A stretch of DNA of 64,000 bases from Enterobacteriaceae bacterium B14 (GTDB lineage Bacteria > Pseudomonadota > Gammaproteobacteria > Enterobacterales > Enterobacteriaceae), in assembly GCA_000307305.1 (NCBI GenBank), contig DF158883.1, forward strand, positions 296,989-360,988, read 5' to 3'. The stretch's first letter is position 1. Every line of letters begins with the position of its first letter. Below are positions 19,656 to 30,807 of this stretch, piece after piece. The notes beneath the pieces were generated by a model, which saw nothing but the letters and a program-made list of their open reading frames with translations, searched no databases and was not told the DNA's origin. The translations under genes were made by a program, and so were the position numbers.

Positions 19656-20807
19656 TCACAGCATTTCAATAAATGCAGCAGCGCGGGTGTTTAGTTGCCC
19701 GATATCCGACTGGGAGTAATCCGTCTCTATCGCCATATAAGGGATATTATGTTGTTCACGCACATAGCGTTTTATAGCCAGAGACTCCACCGCGTAGGTG
19801 TGGCAGGCTTGTAGGATGACGTCGATAACGCCATCGACCTGATACTGCTCGACCATTTCACCGATTAACTGAGTTCTGTTTGGATTAGGTGACATACAAG
19901 AGCAACCGATAGCTAGATACTTCTCTGCCAGTGCGTCATAAACATTTTTGTGTTCATCGACCATCAGTTCATTGGCTTTGGCCCCAGAGCAGTTTTCAAA
20001 CCCAACCACCCAGCCGCCGTTGTCTTCGATGGCTTTCACCATTTTCTCTGCCGCACCGCCAATGGGGCAGCCAGTAATGAGAATACGAGGGCGGCTTTCA
20101 AGGCGTTTGCCTTGTGCATAATCCTCTTTCACTTGTGCTGTGATGGCTTTTAACTCGCTCACCAGTTCTTGCTTATCAAATTTAAACGTAGAGCCGTAAA
20201 CGACTTTTAAAATCTCCTGACCACTCAATGCAGGCGGGTTCATCTGCCCAATGCGATAGAAACCGACCAGTGCTTGGCGCTCCTGATTTTTTAGCTTTAT
20301 CGCTTTACGCAGATCATCTTCGGTAATTTGATGATGAAAGCGATCACTTATTAGGTCACGCAACTTAACGATTTCGCTGCGCCACAGTGCCATTGCACTT
20401 TCGCCATTGGGAGTATTGGGGAGTTGCATAACGTATACGGGTTTAAAGTCTGCCATGTACTCATACATTTTTTTCTTTCCGTCACAGGTGGTTTCACCAA
20501 TAACCAGATCGGAAAAATAGAAGTAGGGGCATTTGTCAGTTTTGCCGAAGCCATAGCTGCTTTTAATCAGTGGACAGAGGTTACGAGGGAGGTCTTTCTC
20601 TGCCTCATCAATCGTCTCATCGCTGGTTGAACAGAGGGAGACAACGGCAGCACCCGCCGCCAGAGCAACCTCTTGTGGCATATAGGTGCAGTAGGTTCCG
20701 ACTAAAGGAATATTTTGTTCTTTAAGTTGGTGGGCACTGATAAAACCTTTGCGGCGTGCATCAGAGAAACTATCGAAAATAGCAGGCAGATCTTTTATTA
20801 ATTCTAT
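19656..20807 (-). CDS. yjiM: YjiM-type dehydratase subunit; expected start codon is ATA
   Basis: HgdB/HgdC-system D-component family (2-hydroxyacyl-CoA dehydratase subunit D-like), nearly colinear with E. coli YjiM: CPLIKSSYGFGKTDKCPYFYFSDL, GCPIGGAAEK and GCSCMSPN hold the conserved cysteines. The first ATG in frame (20681) would drop 42 conserved residues, among them LPAIFDSFSDAR and VGTYCTYMPQE. Reading back, homology continues to an ATA at 20805-20807 that follows GGAG by 10 bases, and a stop (TAA) lies two codons before. From ATA the protein is 383 residues, as in E. coli. Either the start mutated from ATG to ATA, or a rare start (ATA, or CTG at D-L-P) is used. Possibly a poorly expressed or decaying gene. 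Confidence 0.8.
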   Translation of the reverse strand: MELIKDLPAIFDSFSDARRKGFISAHQLKEQNIPLVGTYCTYMPQEVALAAGAAVVSLCSTSDETIDEAEKDLPRNLCPLIKSSYGFGKTDKCPYFYFSDLVIGETTCDGKKKMYEYMADFKPVYVMQLPNTPNGESAMALWRSEIVKLRDLISDRFHHQITEDDLRKAIKLKNQERQALVGFYRIGQMNPPALSGQEILKVVYGSTFKFDKQELVSELKAITAQVKEDYAQGKRLESRPRILITGCPIGGAAEKMVKAIEDNGGWVVGFENCSGAKANELMVDEHKNVYDALAEKYLAIGCSCMSPNPNRTQLIGEMVEQYQVDGVIDVILQACHTYAVESLAIKRYVREQHNIPYMAIETDYSQSDIGQLNTRAAAFIEML

Positions 20808-21065
20808 TTGTTATAGGCTCCACGTTTAACGCCCTTGGTACCCAAGCGGTAACGTTTTTATCGGTGGTTTTTTCGGGCCGTAAACACGGCACCGAAGCGA
20901 TATTCTTAAACTAAGAGGCACGCTCTACAGCTTAGGAATACACCCATAATAACCATGATATTAATATGTGTTTGTGGTGGGTTTCACAATAAGGAGAAGC
21001 AAGCGGGTAGAAGAAGGGTGGCAGGAAGATATGGGCTAAAGGAAATATCTTCCCTTAGCCGATGA

Positions 21066-21719
21066 TCAAAAGTCGGGGTCGCTACGAAAATGCATCGGCG
21101 TTCCGAAAGCAGGGTGCGTAATACACAGCGCTTGAGCGTGCAGCAATAACCGAGGTGATAGTGCGAGCGCCTCTGGGTGGGCATAGAAACGATCCCCCAG
21201 AATAGGGTGGCCTAATGCCAGCATATGTACACGCAATTGGTGAGAGCGCCCAGTAATCGGGGTTAATAGCACGCGGCTGGTGCCATCTTCTTCACGAGCC
21301 AGCACTTGATATTCTGTTTGTGCAGATTTACCTGTTTCAAAGCATACCTTTTGCATCGGGCGGTTAGGCCAGTCGCAGATAAGCGGTAAATCCACCATGC
21401 CTTCGTCTTTTTCTAAATGCCCCCAAACGCGGGCAATATAGGATTTCTTCGGTTCTCTCTCACGAAATTGGCGTTTGAGTTCGCGTTCAGCGGCTTTTGT
21501 CAGGGCGACAGCAATTACGCCGCTAGTCGCCATATCTAGCCGATGGACAGACTCTGCGGCAGGATACTGCTCCTGAATCCGCGTCATGACACTGTCTCGG
21601 TTTTCCGGTGCTCGCCCTGGAACGGACAGCAGACCGCTGGGCTTATTCACCACCATGATGTGCTCATCCTGATACAGGATATGCAACCAAGGTTTGCGCG
21701 GTGGATTATAAGGTTCCAT
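21066..21719 (-). CDS. rluA: Pseudouridine synthase RluA (23S U746, tRNA U32)
   Basis: Dual-specificity pseudouridine synthase. 217 residues from the ATG at 21717-21719, which has GGAG five bases upstream and aligns with E. coli (MEPYNPP). Catalytic Asp is in HRLDMATSG; other family motifs are VNKPSGLLSVPGR and GRSHQLRVHM. A longer frame to 21815 would add 32 non-homologous residues. rapA lies 50 bases upstream on the same strand, as in E. coli. Confidence 0.96.
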   Translation of the reverse strand: MEPYNPPRKPWLHILYQDEHIMVVNKPSGLLSVPGRAPENRDSVMTRIQEQYPAAESVHRLDMATSGVIAVALTKAAERELKRQFREREPKKSYIARVWGHLEKDEGMVDLPLICDWPNRPMQKVCFETGKSAQTEYQVLAREEDGTSRVLLTPITGRSHQLRVHMLALGHPILGDRFYAHPEALALSPRLLLHAQALCITHPAFGTPMHFRSDPDF

Positions 21720-21769
21720 ATTTTCTCCGAAGACAAGGGAGGGGCTGATGCCTCTCCCTCTGGCCTGTT

Positions 21770-24676
21770 TTACTGGTGAGTGACCACAATTAAGCGTATA
21801 GCGTCTAAACGCCAACTTGCCTGGCTCAGATTTGCCAGCACTTCTTCGCGGTTCTGTTCCAGTGTTTCCAGTTCATCATCACGGATATTTGGGTTAACGG
21901 CTTTTAGCGCTTCTAGGCGCGATAACTCGTTACTTAATGCATCATCGGCTTCACGTTTTGCTTGCTCGATAAGGTCGCTCGCCTGTTTGGCAATTTCAGC
22001 TTCGCTCGATTGTAAGATCGCGTGGACTTCTGCCTGAACAGCATTCACCAACTTACTGGAGGTATGGCGGTTAACCGAGTTTAGCTGGCGGTTAAAGCTC
22101 TCAAACTCCACTTGTGCAGCCAAATTGGTGCCTTTGCGATCCATCAGCATCCGAACAGGGGTTGGTGGTAGGAAACGCGTCAGTTGCAGATGCTTCGGTG
22201 CCTGAGCTTCGACCACGTAGATCAGTTCGAGTAGTAGCGTACCAACTGGTAATGCTTTGTTTTTCAAAAGAGAAACAGCGCAGCTACCAGTATCACCGGA
22301 AACCACGAGATCTAAGCCATTGCGGATAATCGGGTGTTCCCAACTGATAAATTGTGCATCTTCGCGGGAAAGCGCCTGATCACGATCGAAAGTAATCGTA
22401 CAACCATCCTGTGGGATGCCAGGGAAATCAGGCACCAACATATGGTCGGAAGGAGTGATAATAATCATATTATCACTCTGATCTTCCTGATTGATTCCAA
22501 TGATATCGAACAGATTTAGGGCGAAGCTAACAAGATTGATGTCGTTATCTTGTGCGGCAATCTCTTCTGCTAAGGCTTGGGAGCTCTCCCCACCGTTAGA
22601 GTGCATTTCTAGCAGGCGGTCACGGCCCTGTTCGAGTTGTGATTTCAGTTCATCATGCTGTTGGCGGCACTGATGGATAAACTCATCGAAACCGTCCATT
22701 TTTGCAGGCGATGCCAGATAACCAACTAACTTATCGTAGACGTTATCGTAGATCGGGCGTCCGGTAGGGCAGGTGTGCTCAAAGGCATCTAGCCCTTCGT
22801 GGAACCAGCGGATTAACACCGCCTGAGCTGTATCTTCCAGATAAGGCACCATGATTTGAATATCGTGCGATTGGCCAATACGGTCTAGACGACCGATGCG
22901 TTGCTCCAGCAAATCTGGGTTAAACGGCAGGTCGAACATCACCATATGGCTGGCAAACTGGAAGTTTCGGCCTTCAGAGCCGATTTCCGAACAGAGCAGG
23001 ACTTGTGCACCGTTCTCTTCAGAAGCAAAGTAGGCGGCGGCTTTATCGCGTTCGATCAGAGATAAGCCTTCGTGGAACACGGCAGCACGGATCGCCTCGC
23101 GTTCGCGCAATACTTGCTCTAAGTGCAGGGCTGTGGCGGCTTTGGCGCAGATAACCAACACTTTATTATCGCGGTTGCTGGTGAGGTAGTTTAATAGCCA
23201 CTCTACGCGTGGATCGAAATTCCACCATGTGGCGTTATCGCCTTCAAATTCCTGATAAATCTGCTCAGGATAAAGCATATCCCGCGCACGATCGTCTTCA
23301 CTTTTCTTCGCACCCATGATGCCAGAGACTTTAATCGCCGTCTGATACTGCGATGGTAGAGGCAGTTTTATCTGGTGCAGGCAGCGTTGAGGGAAGCCCT
23401 TAACACCTTGTCGGGTGTTACGGAAAAGCACACGGCTGGTACCGTGGCGATCCATCAACATCTTGATAAGGTCGCGGCGTGCATTAGCGCGATCTTCACC
23501 TTTACCATTAGCGGCTTTTAATAGAGGCTCGATATCCTGCTCATCAATAAGCTCACCCAGTAGGTTGAGCTCACTGTTTGATAGGTTTTCATCGCTCAAT
23601 AGTAGTGTGACGGCATCGGCAACGGGGCGGTATTTCTGTTGCTCTGCGACAAACTCTTGATAATCATGAAAGCGGTTAGGGTCGAGTAGGCGTAAACGGG
23701 CAAAGTGGCTCTGTTGGCCAAGTTGCTCAGGGGTTGCTGTTAACAGCAACACGCCGGGGGTTTGTTCTGCAAGCTGTTCGATGACTTCATATTCGCGGCT
23801 CGGAGCGTCTTCGCTCCACTCAAGGTGATGAGCTTCGTCTACAACGAGCAGATCCCACTGAGCATCGACCAACTGTTCAAGGCGCTTTTTATTACGGCGC
23901 ACAAAATCCAGCGAGCAGATCAGCAGTTGCTCTGTCTCAAACGGATTTGTGCTATCTAAGCTGGCTTCAGCATAGCGCTCGTCATCGAACAGTGAAAAAT
24001 AGAGGTTGAAGCGACGCATCATCTCAACCAACCACTGGTGTTGTAGAGATTCAGGAACGACGATCAGAACACGCTCTGCTCGGCCTGCCAGCAGTTGCTG
24101 GTGAATGATCATCCCTGCTTCGATGGTTTTACCCAAGCCAACTTCGTCTGCAAGCAAGACACGGGGGGCGTGACGCTGCCCAACTTCGTAAGCGATATGG
24201 AGCTGATGAGGGATCAGGCTAGCGCGCATACCGCGTAGGCCACTCCATGATTGACGAAACTGCTCGCTCTGGTATTTACGAGCGCGATAGCGAAGAGCGA
24301 AGCGATCCATGCGGTCGATTTGCCCAGCGAACAGACGATCCTGCGGTTTGCTAAAGGTGAGGCGATTATCCAGCATGATTTCGCGCATCACAACATCGCT
24401 TTCTTCTGTATCTAAGCGGGTGCCGGTATAGCTAAGAAGGCCGTTCTCTTCTTCGACTTTATCCACCTTTAACTGCCAGCCCTCATGGCTGGTAATGGTA
24501 TCGCCAGGGTTAAACATGACTCGGGTGATAGGGGAGTCACTACGTGCATACAGACGATTCTCGCCAGTGGCGGGGAATAACAGTGTCACCATCCGCACAT
24601 CAAGTGCAACGACCGTTCCTAGTCCTAATTCGCTTTCCGTATCGCTAATCCAGCGTTGACCTAGTGTAAAGGGCAT
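21770..24676 (-). CDS. rapA: RNA polymerase-associated Swi2/Snf2 ATPase RapA
   Basis: Recycles RNA polymerase from stalled post-termination complexes. 968 residues, equal to E. coli RapA (HepA). Order: two N-terminal Tudor-like domains (about 1-105), SNF2 ATPase with [14 protein letters not shown] (Walker A) and VVDEAHHL (DEAH box), helicase C domain with [13 protein letters not shown] and [11 protein letters not shown], then RapA-specific C-terminal domains. Confidence 0.98.
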   Translation of the reverse strand: MPFTLGQRWISDTESELGLGTVVALDVRMVTLLFPATGENRLYARSDSPITRVMFNPGDTITSHEGWQLKVDKVEEENGLLSYTGTRLDTEESDVVMREIMLDNRLTFSKPQDRLFAGQIDRMDRFALRYRARKYQSEQFRQSWSGLRGMRASLIPHQLHIAYEVGQRHAPRVLLADEVGLGKTIEAGMIIHQQLLAGRAERVLIVVPESLQHQWLVEMMRRFNLYFSLFDDERYAEASLDSTNPFETEQLLICSLDFVRRNKKRLEQLVDAQWDLLVVDEAHHLEWSEDAPSREYEVIEQLAEQTPGVLLLTATPEQLGQQSHFARLRLLDPNRFHDYQEFVAEQQKYRPVADAVTLLLSDENLSNSELNLLGELIDEQDIEPLLKAANGKGEDRANARRDLIKMLMDRHGTSRVLFRNTRQGVKGFPQRCLHQIKLPLPSQYQTAIKVSGIMGAKKSEDDRARDMLYPEQIYQEFEGDNATWWNFDPRVEWLLNYLTSNRDNKVLVICAKAATALHLEQVLREREAIRAAVFHEGLSLIERDKAAAYFASEENGAQVLLCSEIGSEGRNFQFASHMVMFDLPFNPDLLEQRIGRLDRIGQSHDIQIMVPYLEDTAQAVLIRWFHEGLDAFEHTCPTGRPIYDNVYDKLVGYLASPAKMDGFDEFIHQCRQQHDELKSQLEQGRDRLLEMHSNGGESSQALAEEIAAQDNDINLVSFALNLFDIIGINQEDQSDNMIIITPSDHMLVPDFPGIPQDGCTITFDRDQALSREDAQFISWEHPIIRNGLDLVVSGDTGSCAVSLLKNKALPVGTLLLELIYVVEAQAPKHLQLTRFLPPTPVRMLMDRKGTNLAAQVEFESFNRQLNSVNRHTSSKLVNAVQAEVHAILQSSEAEIAKQASDLIEQAKREADDALSNELSRLEALKAVNPNIRDDELETLEQNREEVLANLSQASWRLDAIRLIVVTHQ

Positions 24677-24924
24677 ATATTCTCAGCTCGTCACTTTGTA
24701 GCGCTGCCAAAACAGAGCGAAAGACAGGCTTTGTCTGCTCGATGTTTGGCAACGACATAATGGTTAGTTCACCGTGTTTGGGAAGGGCGCTATGGTAAAG
24801 TAAGGTGTGACGTTCGTCACGCCTAATATGGCCGTTGCGCTTCAAATTACGGGGGATAAGTTGCCTTATGCTCATCATCGATGTGTTATTGGATAGCTAT
24901 TGGGAATCATTCAGTTTTTTAATA
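24677..24924. other. rapA-polB gap with short palindrome
   Basis: 248 bases without a supportable gene. The only notable structure is GTGACG-TT-CGTCAC at 24807-24820, a 6-bp-arm dyad about 130 bases before the rapA start; its role is unknown. Confidence 0.3.
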
Positions 24925-27282
24925 CTAAAACAACCCCAGCTGTCCTGTAATTAACGTGTCGAAGTCTTCGTGCAAAAAAGGAAGTATAGCATCGGCAACA
25001 GGCTGGAGCTGTTTGGATATGTAGTGATCGTAATCTATTGCGGAAGGGTGATTTTCCAGCGGCTCTGGCCCTTGTAATGTGATGACGTAGCTTATCCAAC
25101 CGCCATTTTGATACTGCAATGGGCGACCGTGTTTCTGGTTATATTCATCTGCCAGTCTGGCGGCTCTTACATGCGGGGGCACATTTCGCTGATATTCGGC
25201 TAATTGGCGACGCAGGCGTTTGCGGTAGATCAGCCGATCGTCAAATTCACCCTCTAATGTGCGTTTGACATAGTCACGGATAAACGCTTGATGGGGCTGT
25301 TTTAGAAAAATTTTTCTATAAAGCTGCTGTTGAAATTGCTGGGCTAAAGGCGTCCAGTCCGTGCGAACGGTCTCCATGCCTTTATAGATAATATTTTCAC
25401 CTTCAGGCGTGTCGACTAGACCCGCATAGCGCTTTTTGCTTCCCTGTTCGGCACCGCGAATGGTTGGCATGAGAAAGCGGCGATAGTGTGTTTCAAACTC
25501 TAGCTCTAGTGCACTTGTCAGTCCCATTTCACCCTCAAGGTGCTGCTTCCACCATTGGTTTACATGAATGACCAGTTGATGGCCGATGCGATTGGCATCC
25601 TCTTCTGAATGCGCCTGTTTTAGCCAGATAAAGGTCGAGTCGGTATCACCGTAGATCACTTGATACCCTTGCTCTTCAATCAGTTTGCGGGTTTGCTGCA
25701 TGATCTCATGCCCACGCATAGTAATGGATGAGGCTAAGCGGGGATCGAAGAACCGACAGCCGCTCGCGCCGAGCACGCCGTAAAACGAGTTCATGATGAT
25801 TTTCAGTGCTTGAGACAACGGCTGGTTATGCTCTTTTTTAGCGTGTTCGCGTTCGAGCCAAATTTGTCGGACAATTTCAGGCAAGCAATGTTTTGTCGGG
25901 GAGAACCTTCCCCCGCGAAACCCAGGGATACTCTCTTCTGGTGTGAGTTTTTGAACACCCTCGACGAGCCCGACAGGGTCGATAAGAAATGAGCGGATGA
26001 TGGAGGGGTACAGGCTTTTATAATCCAGCACGATGACAGAATCATACAGACCAGGTGTCGACTCCATCACATAGCCACCGGGGCTATGTTCTTCCGGTAG
26101 CTCCCCTTGATTCGGTGCAACATAACCGATGCGGTGCATACGGGGAATATAGAGGTGTGAAAAGGCAGCCACAGAACCGCCGCTGCGGTCGGCGGCTAAA
26201 CCTGTCACTGTCGCTCGTTCTAAGAGGAATGAGAGAAGCTGTGTTTTTTCAAAAATGCGGGTAACCAGTTCACAGTCGACAAGGTTGTAGTAAGCCAGCG
26301 CGGGCTTATCTTCACGAAATTTCCGGTCTATCTCATCCATTCTCTGATAGGGGTTATCCGTCGCTTTGCCTTCGCCCAATAGTGTTTGGGCGACATACTC
26401 CAAGCTGAAAGAAGGGAAGTTCCAGGTCGCAGATTTTAGTGCCTCGATGCCATCAACGATAAGTCGGCCCGCAGCGGAGACAAAGAAATGGCCTTTTTTG
26501 AATCCGTGTTCACGCCACTCAAGCGCACTTTTACCTCGCCCCATGAGTAATGGAATGCCGTAGCGTTCTGCATGTTTTTGTAGCACGCGGAGATCAAATT
26601 GAATGAGGTTCCAGCCGATAATGACATCGGGGTCATGCTCGTCAAGCCACTGATTTAGCTTTTCTAGCATGATGGGGCGGCTATTCACATACTCCAGATT
26701 GAAATCGATAGATGACGAATCTCCGTTCTCTGGCGCTAGCATGTAGACCTGCCGCTGCCCACATCCGTGTAAGCCAATAGAATAAAGCTCGCCATGGATA
26801 TTGGTTTCGATATCGAGTGAGACGAGACGCAAGGTTGGGCGATATTCTGAACAAGGCTTCATCTGGGTTTGGGTAATCAGCCCTGAGGGTTGCGTGTTCC
26901 CACTAAACCAAACTGGCGCGGTGATGAAGCGTTCCATAAGAAAGCGTTCAGGTGGGCGAATATCGGCCTCATACACTTTGATGCCATTCTCGTTGAGACG
27001 TTTTTCTAGCCGCAGCAGTTGCCTATATTGTTGGCAATAAAGCCCTAGCACGGGGCGACAGTGGAAGTCTTCTAGCTTGAGTTCGCGAAGCTGCCAGTTG
27101 CGCTCGGATTGAAGAACGTTTTCAGCCTGTGAACGTTGCTCTGCGGGAATAAACGCTACGGCTTGCTGTGGTGGCAGTCGAACACGCTTAGCGCCCTTAT
27201 CTGTTGCTAGCCAGAATTCGACCTCAGTCCCGGCAGAAGTATCCCGCCAGTGACGGGTAAGTACGAAGCCCTGATGTGTCAT
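24925..27282 (-). CDS. polB: DNA polymerase II (family B)
   Basis: SOS-associated repair polymerase with proofreading. 785 residues from ATG 27282, which aligns with E. coli (783); an in-frame TTG at 27303 adds seven residues of no homology. Exonuclease motif SLDIETN, polymerase motifs DYKSLYPSI and YGDTDSTF and the C-terminal beta-clamp-binding QLGLF are all present. The LexA site seen upstream in E. coli appears degraded here. In E. coli polB is followed by araDAB; those genes are absent. Confidence 0.97.
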   Translation of the reverse strand: MTHQGFVLTRHWRDTSAGTEVEFWLATDKGAKRVRLPPQQAVAFIPAEQRSQAENVLQSERNWQLRELKLEDFHCRPVLGLYCQQYRQLLRLEKRLNENGIKVYEADIRPPERFLMERFITAPVWFSGNTQPSGLITQTQMKPCSEYRPTLRLVSLDIETNIHGELYSIGLHGCGQRQVYMLAPENGDSSSIDFNLEYVNSRPIMLEKLNQWLDEHDPDVIIGWNLIQFDLRVLQKHAERYGIPLLMGRGKSALEWREHGFKKGHFFVSAAGRLIVDGIEALKSATWNFPSFSLEYVAQTLLGEGKATDNPYQRMDEIDRKFREDKPALAYYNLVDCELVTRIFEKTQLLSFLLERATVTGLAADRSGGSVAAFSHLYIPRMHRIGYVAPNQGELPEEHSPGGYVMESTPGLYDSVIVLDYKSLYPSIIRSFLIDPVGLVEGVQKLTPEESIPGFRGGRFSPTKHCLPEIVRQIWLEREHAKKEHNQPLSQALKIIMNSFYGVLGASGCRFFDPRLASSITMRGHEIMQQTRKLIEEQGYQVIYGDTDSTFIWLKQAHSEEDANRIGHQLVIHVNQWWKQHLEGEMGLTSALELEFETHYRRFLMPTIRGAEQGSKKRYAGLVDTPEGENIIYKGMETVRTDWTPLAQQFQQQLYRKIFLKQPHQAFIRDYVKRTLEGEFDDRLIYRKRLRRQLAEYQRNVPPHVRAARLADEYNQKHGRPLQYQNGGWISYVITLQGPEPLENHPSAIDYDHYISKQLQPVADAILPFLHEDFDTLITGQLGLF

Positions 27283-27333
27283 ACAACGGATAGCCTTGTT
27301 CAATTTTTATCGACGTGGGAGAGAATGGTGAGT

Positions 27334-27349
27334 ATGGGGATTTATACAG
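27334..27349 (-). promoter_or_regulatory. Degenerate LexA-like half-site upstream of polB
   Basis: On the minus strand CTGT-ATAAATCC-CCAT: the left half and most of the spacer match the E. coli polB SOS box (CTGT-N8-ACAG) but the right half is CCAT rather than ACAG. Functional LexA binding is doubtful. Confidence 0.35.
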
Positions 27350-27434
27350 TATTTGTCCAATGGGGAGAATGGGAGGGCGGCTTGAGTCAGGGGCGCTTAT
27401 TCAGCTAAACGCCCTCAGACAAAAAAGCTAAGTA

Positions 27435-28418
27435 TTAGCGCAGCGTAAAGCTTCTTTTCTTAAAGCTTAAATGCACGGCTAATCGGGTAAATAAATAGTA
27501 AAAAATACAAGATATTATAATTAATGGAATCGTTAACTTATTGCCACTTTTTAGCAGCAGCGTCTCTATATCTGCACTGTTTGTACTACCCGCGATAGTA
27601 AATAAACCAATTTCGATAATGATGATGGAAAGAATAAAGTAACCAATCCATGACAGAAGCGCTTTGATTAACTTGCCCAGATGAAAACGAGTCAGTGAAT
27701 TCGGTATCTGTTTTCTGGTGATGATAAACGTGACAAAAACCACGGCGATAAAAATAGCGAGCAGGGATAAGTTTCTTAATGCAAAGCTAGTTGGCCAGCG
27801 TTCCTCTGCAATAACCGGTGTCATACGGTATAAATAGGCTGATATGGCGATGGCAGGGATCAAGATAAGTGAAAGAGAAAAACTTAATGCATGGGTATCT
27901 GCCATCTTGTTTCTGGTTTCAGGGGGGCAGTAGGTAATGATAGTCCTAAGCTGCTTAGCGAAGAAAAAGAAGATAACAATCGCCAGAAGAATACTCAGCA
28001 AATAGAACGCGGTGTATACGCCTTGAGACATGGCATAGATGCTATTGAGTAAGATGTCTTTGCTAAATAGGCTCTCTTTACTGGTTGTGGTCATGAGCCC
28101 CACAAGATACTGAAATGCGCTGTCGATAATAATGTAGAAGAGCGATAACTTGATGAGCGTAAAAACGGGTTTTTTAGTGAGCATGTACGGCCTGCCTGAT
28201 AGCAGCGTTAGGGCCGAAATGAAAATAACGATAAAAATAGGAACGCCAGAAACGGCTCGGTTATTTAACTTGAGTACTGTTGAATAGAAAATATCTTGTC
28301 TGTCTTGAAGGCTTGCATTGCTCTCTGTTATCAATGGAATGATAGATGTAAGCACCCCAGAAAGAAGATAACTAACATAAAAAAGAGCGGCGAAAATAAA
28401 AACATATCTGATTTTCAT
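27435..28418 (-). CDS. Unknown polytopic membrane protein
   Basis: I do not recognise this 327-residue protein. It has about eight hydrophobic helices (near 5-27, 57-73, 84-108, 132-153, 178-197, 216-234, 252-276, 295-315) and short basic loops (RNK, KKR at the end), so it is almost certainly an inner-membrane protein. Shine-Dalgarno AAGGA lies six bases before the ATG. The gene is visibly A+T-rich compared with polB and thiQ on either side, and it occupies the place of the E. coli ara genes and yabI, which suggests acquisition or replacement. No motif points to a substrate or enzyme activity. Confidence 0.75.
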   Translation of the reverse strand: MKIRYVFIFAALFYVSYLLSGVLTSIIPLITESNASLQDRQDIFYSTVLKLNNRAVSGVPIFIVIFISALTLLSGRPYMLTKKPVFTLIKLSLFYIIIDSAFQYLVGLMTTTSKESLFSKDILLNSIYAMSQGVYTAFYLLSILLAIVIFFFFAKQLRTIITYCPPETRNKMADTHALSFSLSLILIPAIAISAYLYRMTPVIAEERWPTSFALRNLSLLAIFIAVVFVTFIITRKQIPNSLTRFHLGKLIKALLSWIGYFILSIIIIEIGLFTIAGSTNSADIETLLLKSGNKLTIPLIIISCIFYYLFTRLAVHLSFKKRSFTLR

Positions 28419-28505
28419 ATCAATCCTTGACCATAAGTGTATTCAGCGAGATTTTAGAATCTCTTTATTTAAGTCTATTTTTTTGCTGTATGTTTAGTTA
28501 AATAG

Positions 28506-29213
28506 TTACCCGCCTTGCAAAGGTATACCCAGAATCCTTGCTTCACTTGTTGTACCGTTAACTAATGCCTGTGTGGGGCCGTCGTAATAGATTCTACCAT
28601 CAACGATTAATAATGTTCTTGGGGCAATACGTGCTGCATCCTCTAAATTATGTGAAACCATCAGTAAAGTGAGTCTTTGTTGGTCACAGATGTTTTCCAG
28701 TAGATTTAACATATCATTGCGCAATGCGGGGTCGAGCGCTGAAAAAGGTTCATCCAGCAGTAAAATAGGGTGATCTCGTACTAAACAGCGTGCTAACGCC
28801 GCTCTTTGTCTCTGCCCACCAGAAATCTGTGAAGGTAGGCGGCTTAGGCAACCTTGCATTTCAACATTTCTAGCAATTTCCATCAGGGCATCACGCTGTT
28901 GCTGCGTGAGGTTCAATCCAGCATTTAATCCTAGGCCGATATTTTGCTCTACGGTTAAATGTGCAAACAGGTTATTTTCCTGAAATAGCATGGATACTGG
29001 GCGCTTGGAAGGCGGTGTTTGAGTATGGTCTACGCCATAAAGCCTGATATTGCCGCTATCTGGGGGGATAAAACCCGCAATCAAGTTTAATAATGTACTT
29101 TTCCCTGCGCCACTTGGGCCAAGAACCGCAACGCGTTCTCCCTGCTGGAGGGCGAGATCGAAACTCATAGGCAAATGTTGATAGAGATAGGTCACTTTAT
29201 TGAGTAGTAGCAT
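28506..29213 (-). CDS. thiQ: Thiamine ABC transporter ATPase
   Basis: ATP-binding subunit of the ThiBPQ importer for thiamine, TMP and TPP. 235 residues from ATG 29213 ([16 protein letters not shown]). Walker [10 protein letters not shown], signature SGGQRQR and Walker [13 protein letters not shown] are intact. The start overlaps thiP by 17 bases; a longer frame to 29234 adds seven non-homologous residues. Confidence 0.96.
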   Translation of the reverse strand: MLLLNKVTYLYQHLPMSFDLALQQGERVAVLGPSGAGKSTLLNLIAGFIPPDSGNIRLYGVDHTQTPPSKRPVSMLFQENNLFAHLTVEQNIGLGLNAGLNLTQQQRDALMEIARNVEMQGCLSRLPSQISGGQRQRAALARCLVRDHPILLLDEPFSALDPALRNDMLNLLENICDQQRLTLLMVSHNLEDAARIAPRTLLIVDGRIYYDGPTQALVNGTTSEARILGIPLQGG

Positions 29214-30807
29214 GACGGCCCGGCAATTTTTCAATCAAAGAAAATAAAATAAAACAGAGTACTAGCAGAATGAACGCAGTGACTGCGCCGTCGTTACTGC
29301 GATACGCCCCAAGTTGCTGGTACAAGTGGTAAGGCAATGTCCGAAATTCTGAATTACCAAATAGAGCGATAGCACCAAAATCACCAATGGAGAGAATACA
29401 GGCAAAAGCTAATGCCTGTGTTAGCGGGCGTTTAAGCGCTTTGAATTCCAGCCAATACAGGCGTTGAAAGATATTCATCCCCAATGAAAGAGCTAGCGGG
29501 TTATATCGCTCAGCCAAATCACGCATTGGTGCATCGAGTATTTTGAGGGCAAAAGGAATCGCCATCAACGCATTTGTTGTAATGATGATGCCGTCGGCGT
29601 GGAGGGGTACGCCGATAGTATCGTTAAAGAGCAAAAAGAAGCCTGTTGCTAGCACAATGCCTGGCATGGCGAGAATAAGTGTGCCGCTAAGTTCTAGCTT
29701 TTGAGCAAGGTTATGGCGCTGACGAATCTGTAATTCTCTGCTGCTCCACAATAGCATCATCGTCAGTACCACGCAGAGAACCCCTGATGCGATGCTAATG
29801 CGTAATGATGTTGCCAATGCTTGCCAGAGTGCGTGTTGCCGTAATACTTGAAGTAGTGAAGCATTAATACCGTCGCTGATAACAGCCAATATCGGCGGCA
29901 GAATAAGAAGTAAAAGCAGAGTGATAAGCAGCGTATCAGTAAGACGAGAACGTTTGCTGTCTTCGGGGTTGCGCCAATAGAGTGATTGAGTAAACCCAGA
30001 AGGTAGCGCACGGCTCAGATGCTGACTAAATGCGACTAATCCAATGCAGCACCCAAGCTGAATTAAGGCCAGAATAGCGGCTCGGCCCATATCAAAGTCA
30101 TAACTGAGGGATTGGTAAATCGCCAACTCTATCGTTGTCGCCTGTGGCCCGCCACCAAGAGATAGCACAGTGGCGAAACTGGCGAAACAGAGCATGAATA
30201 TCATTGCTCCTGTTGACATGATCTGGCCCCGAATTTTAGGCCACTCAACAAAACGGAACTGTTGCCATGAGCTCATACCAAGCTGAGCGGCTAGTTGCCT
30301 TTGTTCAACGGCAATATTTTCTAATGATTGCAGTATAAGGCGCGTTGCGAGAGGTAAATTGAAGAAGGCATGGGCTAAGAGAATGCCGCTCAATCCGTAG
30401 ATGGAGAATTGATACTCGATACCGATATAGGACAAGAGAATAGAGAGCCAGCCCTGTTTACCGTACACGCTAAGTAGACCAAATACGGCAACCAGCACAG
30501 GCAGGACCAGCGTCATAGCGCATAAACGTAAGACTTGGTCACGCCCGATAAATCGGCGTCGATACAGTGCTCTGGCAAGAGGTATCGCGGGGAGAAGCGA
30601 AAGTAAGGTAGACAAAAACGCCTGCCAAAATGTAAACCTGACGACATGCCAAATATAACTATCGTTCCAGATTGACTGTATAGAGCCCTCTGGAGAGTGA
30701 ATCCATAGCATGACAAAGGCCGAAATAGCGATGAGCAGAATAGCGCTAGCTGCTATGCATCCCGGCCATAGCCAATTAAAAATTATTTGCTGAGAGCGCT
30801 TTGCCAT
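29197..30807 (-). CDS. thiP: Thiamine ABC transporter permease
   Basis: Inner-membrane permease formed by a duplicated binding-protein-dependent transport domain, about twelve helices in 536 residues. The two EAA-type loops are near [20 protein letters not shown] and the [17 protein letters not shown] region. Start at ATG 30807 (MAKRS) aligns with E. coli; it overlaps the end of thiB by 25 bases. Confidence 0.96.
   Translation of the reverse strand: MAKRSQQIIFNWLWPGCIAASAILLIAISAFVMLWIHSPEGSIQSIWNDSYIWHVVRFTFWQAFLSTLLSLLPAIPLARALYRRRFIGRDQVLRLCAMTLVLPVLVAVFGLLSVYGKQGWLSILLSYIGIEYQFSIYGLSGILLAHAFFNLPLATRLILQSLENIAVEQRQLAAQLGMSSWQQFRFVEWPKIRGQIMSTGAMIFMLCFASFATVLSLGGGPQATTIELAIYQSLSYDFDMGRAAILALIQLGCCIGLVAFSQHLSRALPSGFTQSLYWRNPEDSKRSRLTDTLLITLLLLLILPPILAVISDGINASLLQVLRQHALWQALATSLRISIASGVLCVVLTMMLLWSSRELQIRQRHNLAQKLELSGTLILAMPGIVLATGFFLLFNDTIGVPLHADGIIITTNALMAIPFALKILDAPMRDLAERYNPLALSLGMNIFQRLYWLEFKALKRPLTQALAFACILSIGDFGAIALFGNSEFRTLPYHLYQQLGAYRSNDGAVTAFILLVLCFILFSLIEKLPGRHATTQ

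Noticed and set aside
20865..20905. Hairpin GCCGT-GTTT-ACGGC upstream of yjiM as a terminator
   Set aside because: The adjacent homopolymer run is on the wrong side for either strand.
24645..24878. 77-codon minus-strand frame across the rapA start
   Set aside because: Overlaps rapA out of frame; no homology.
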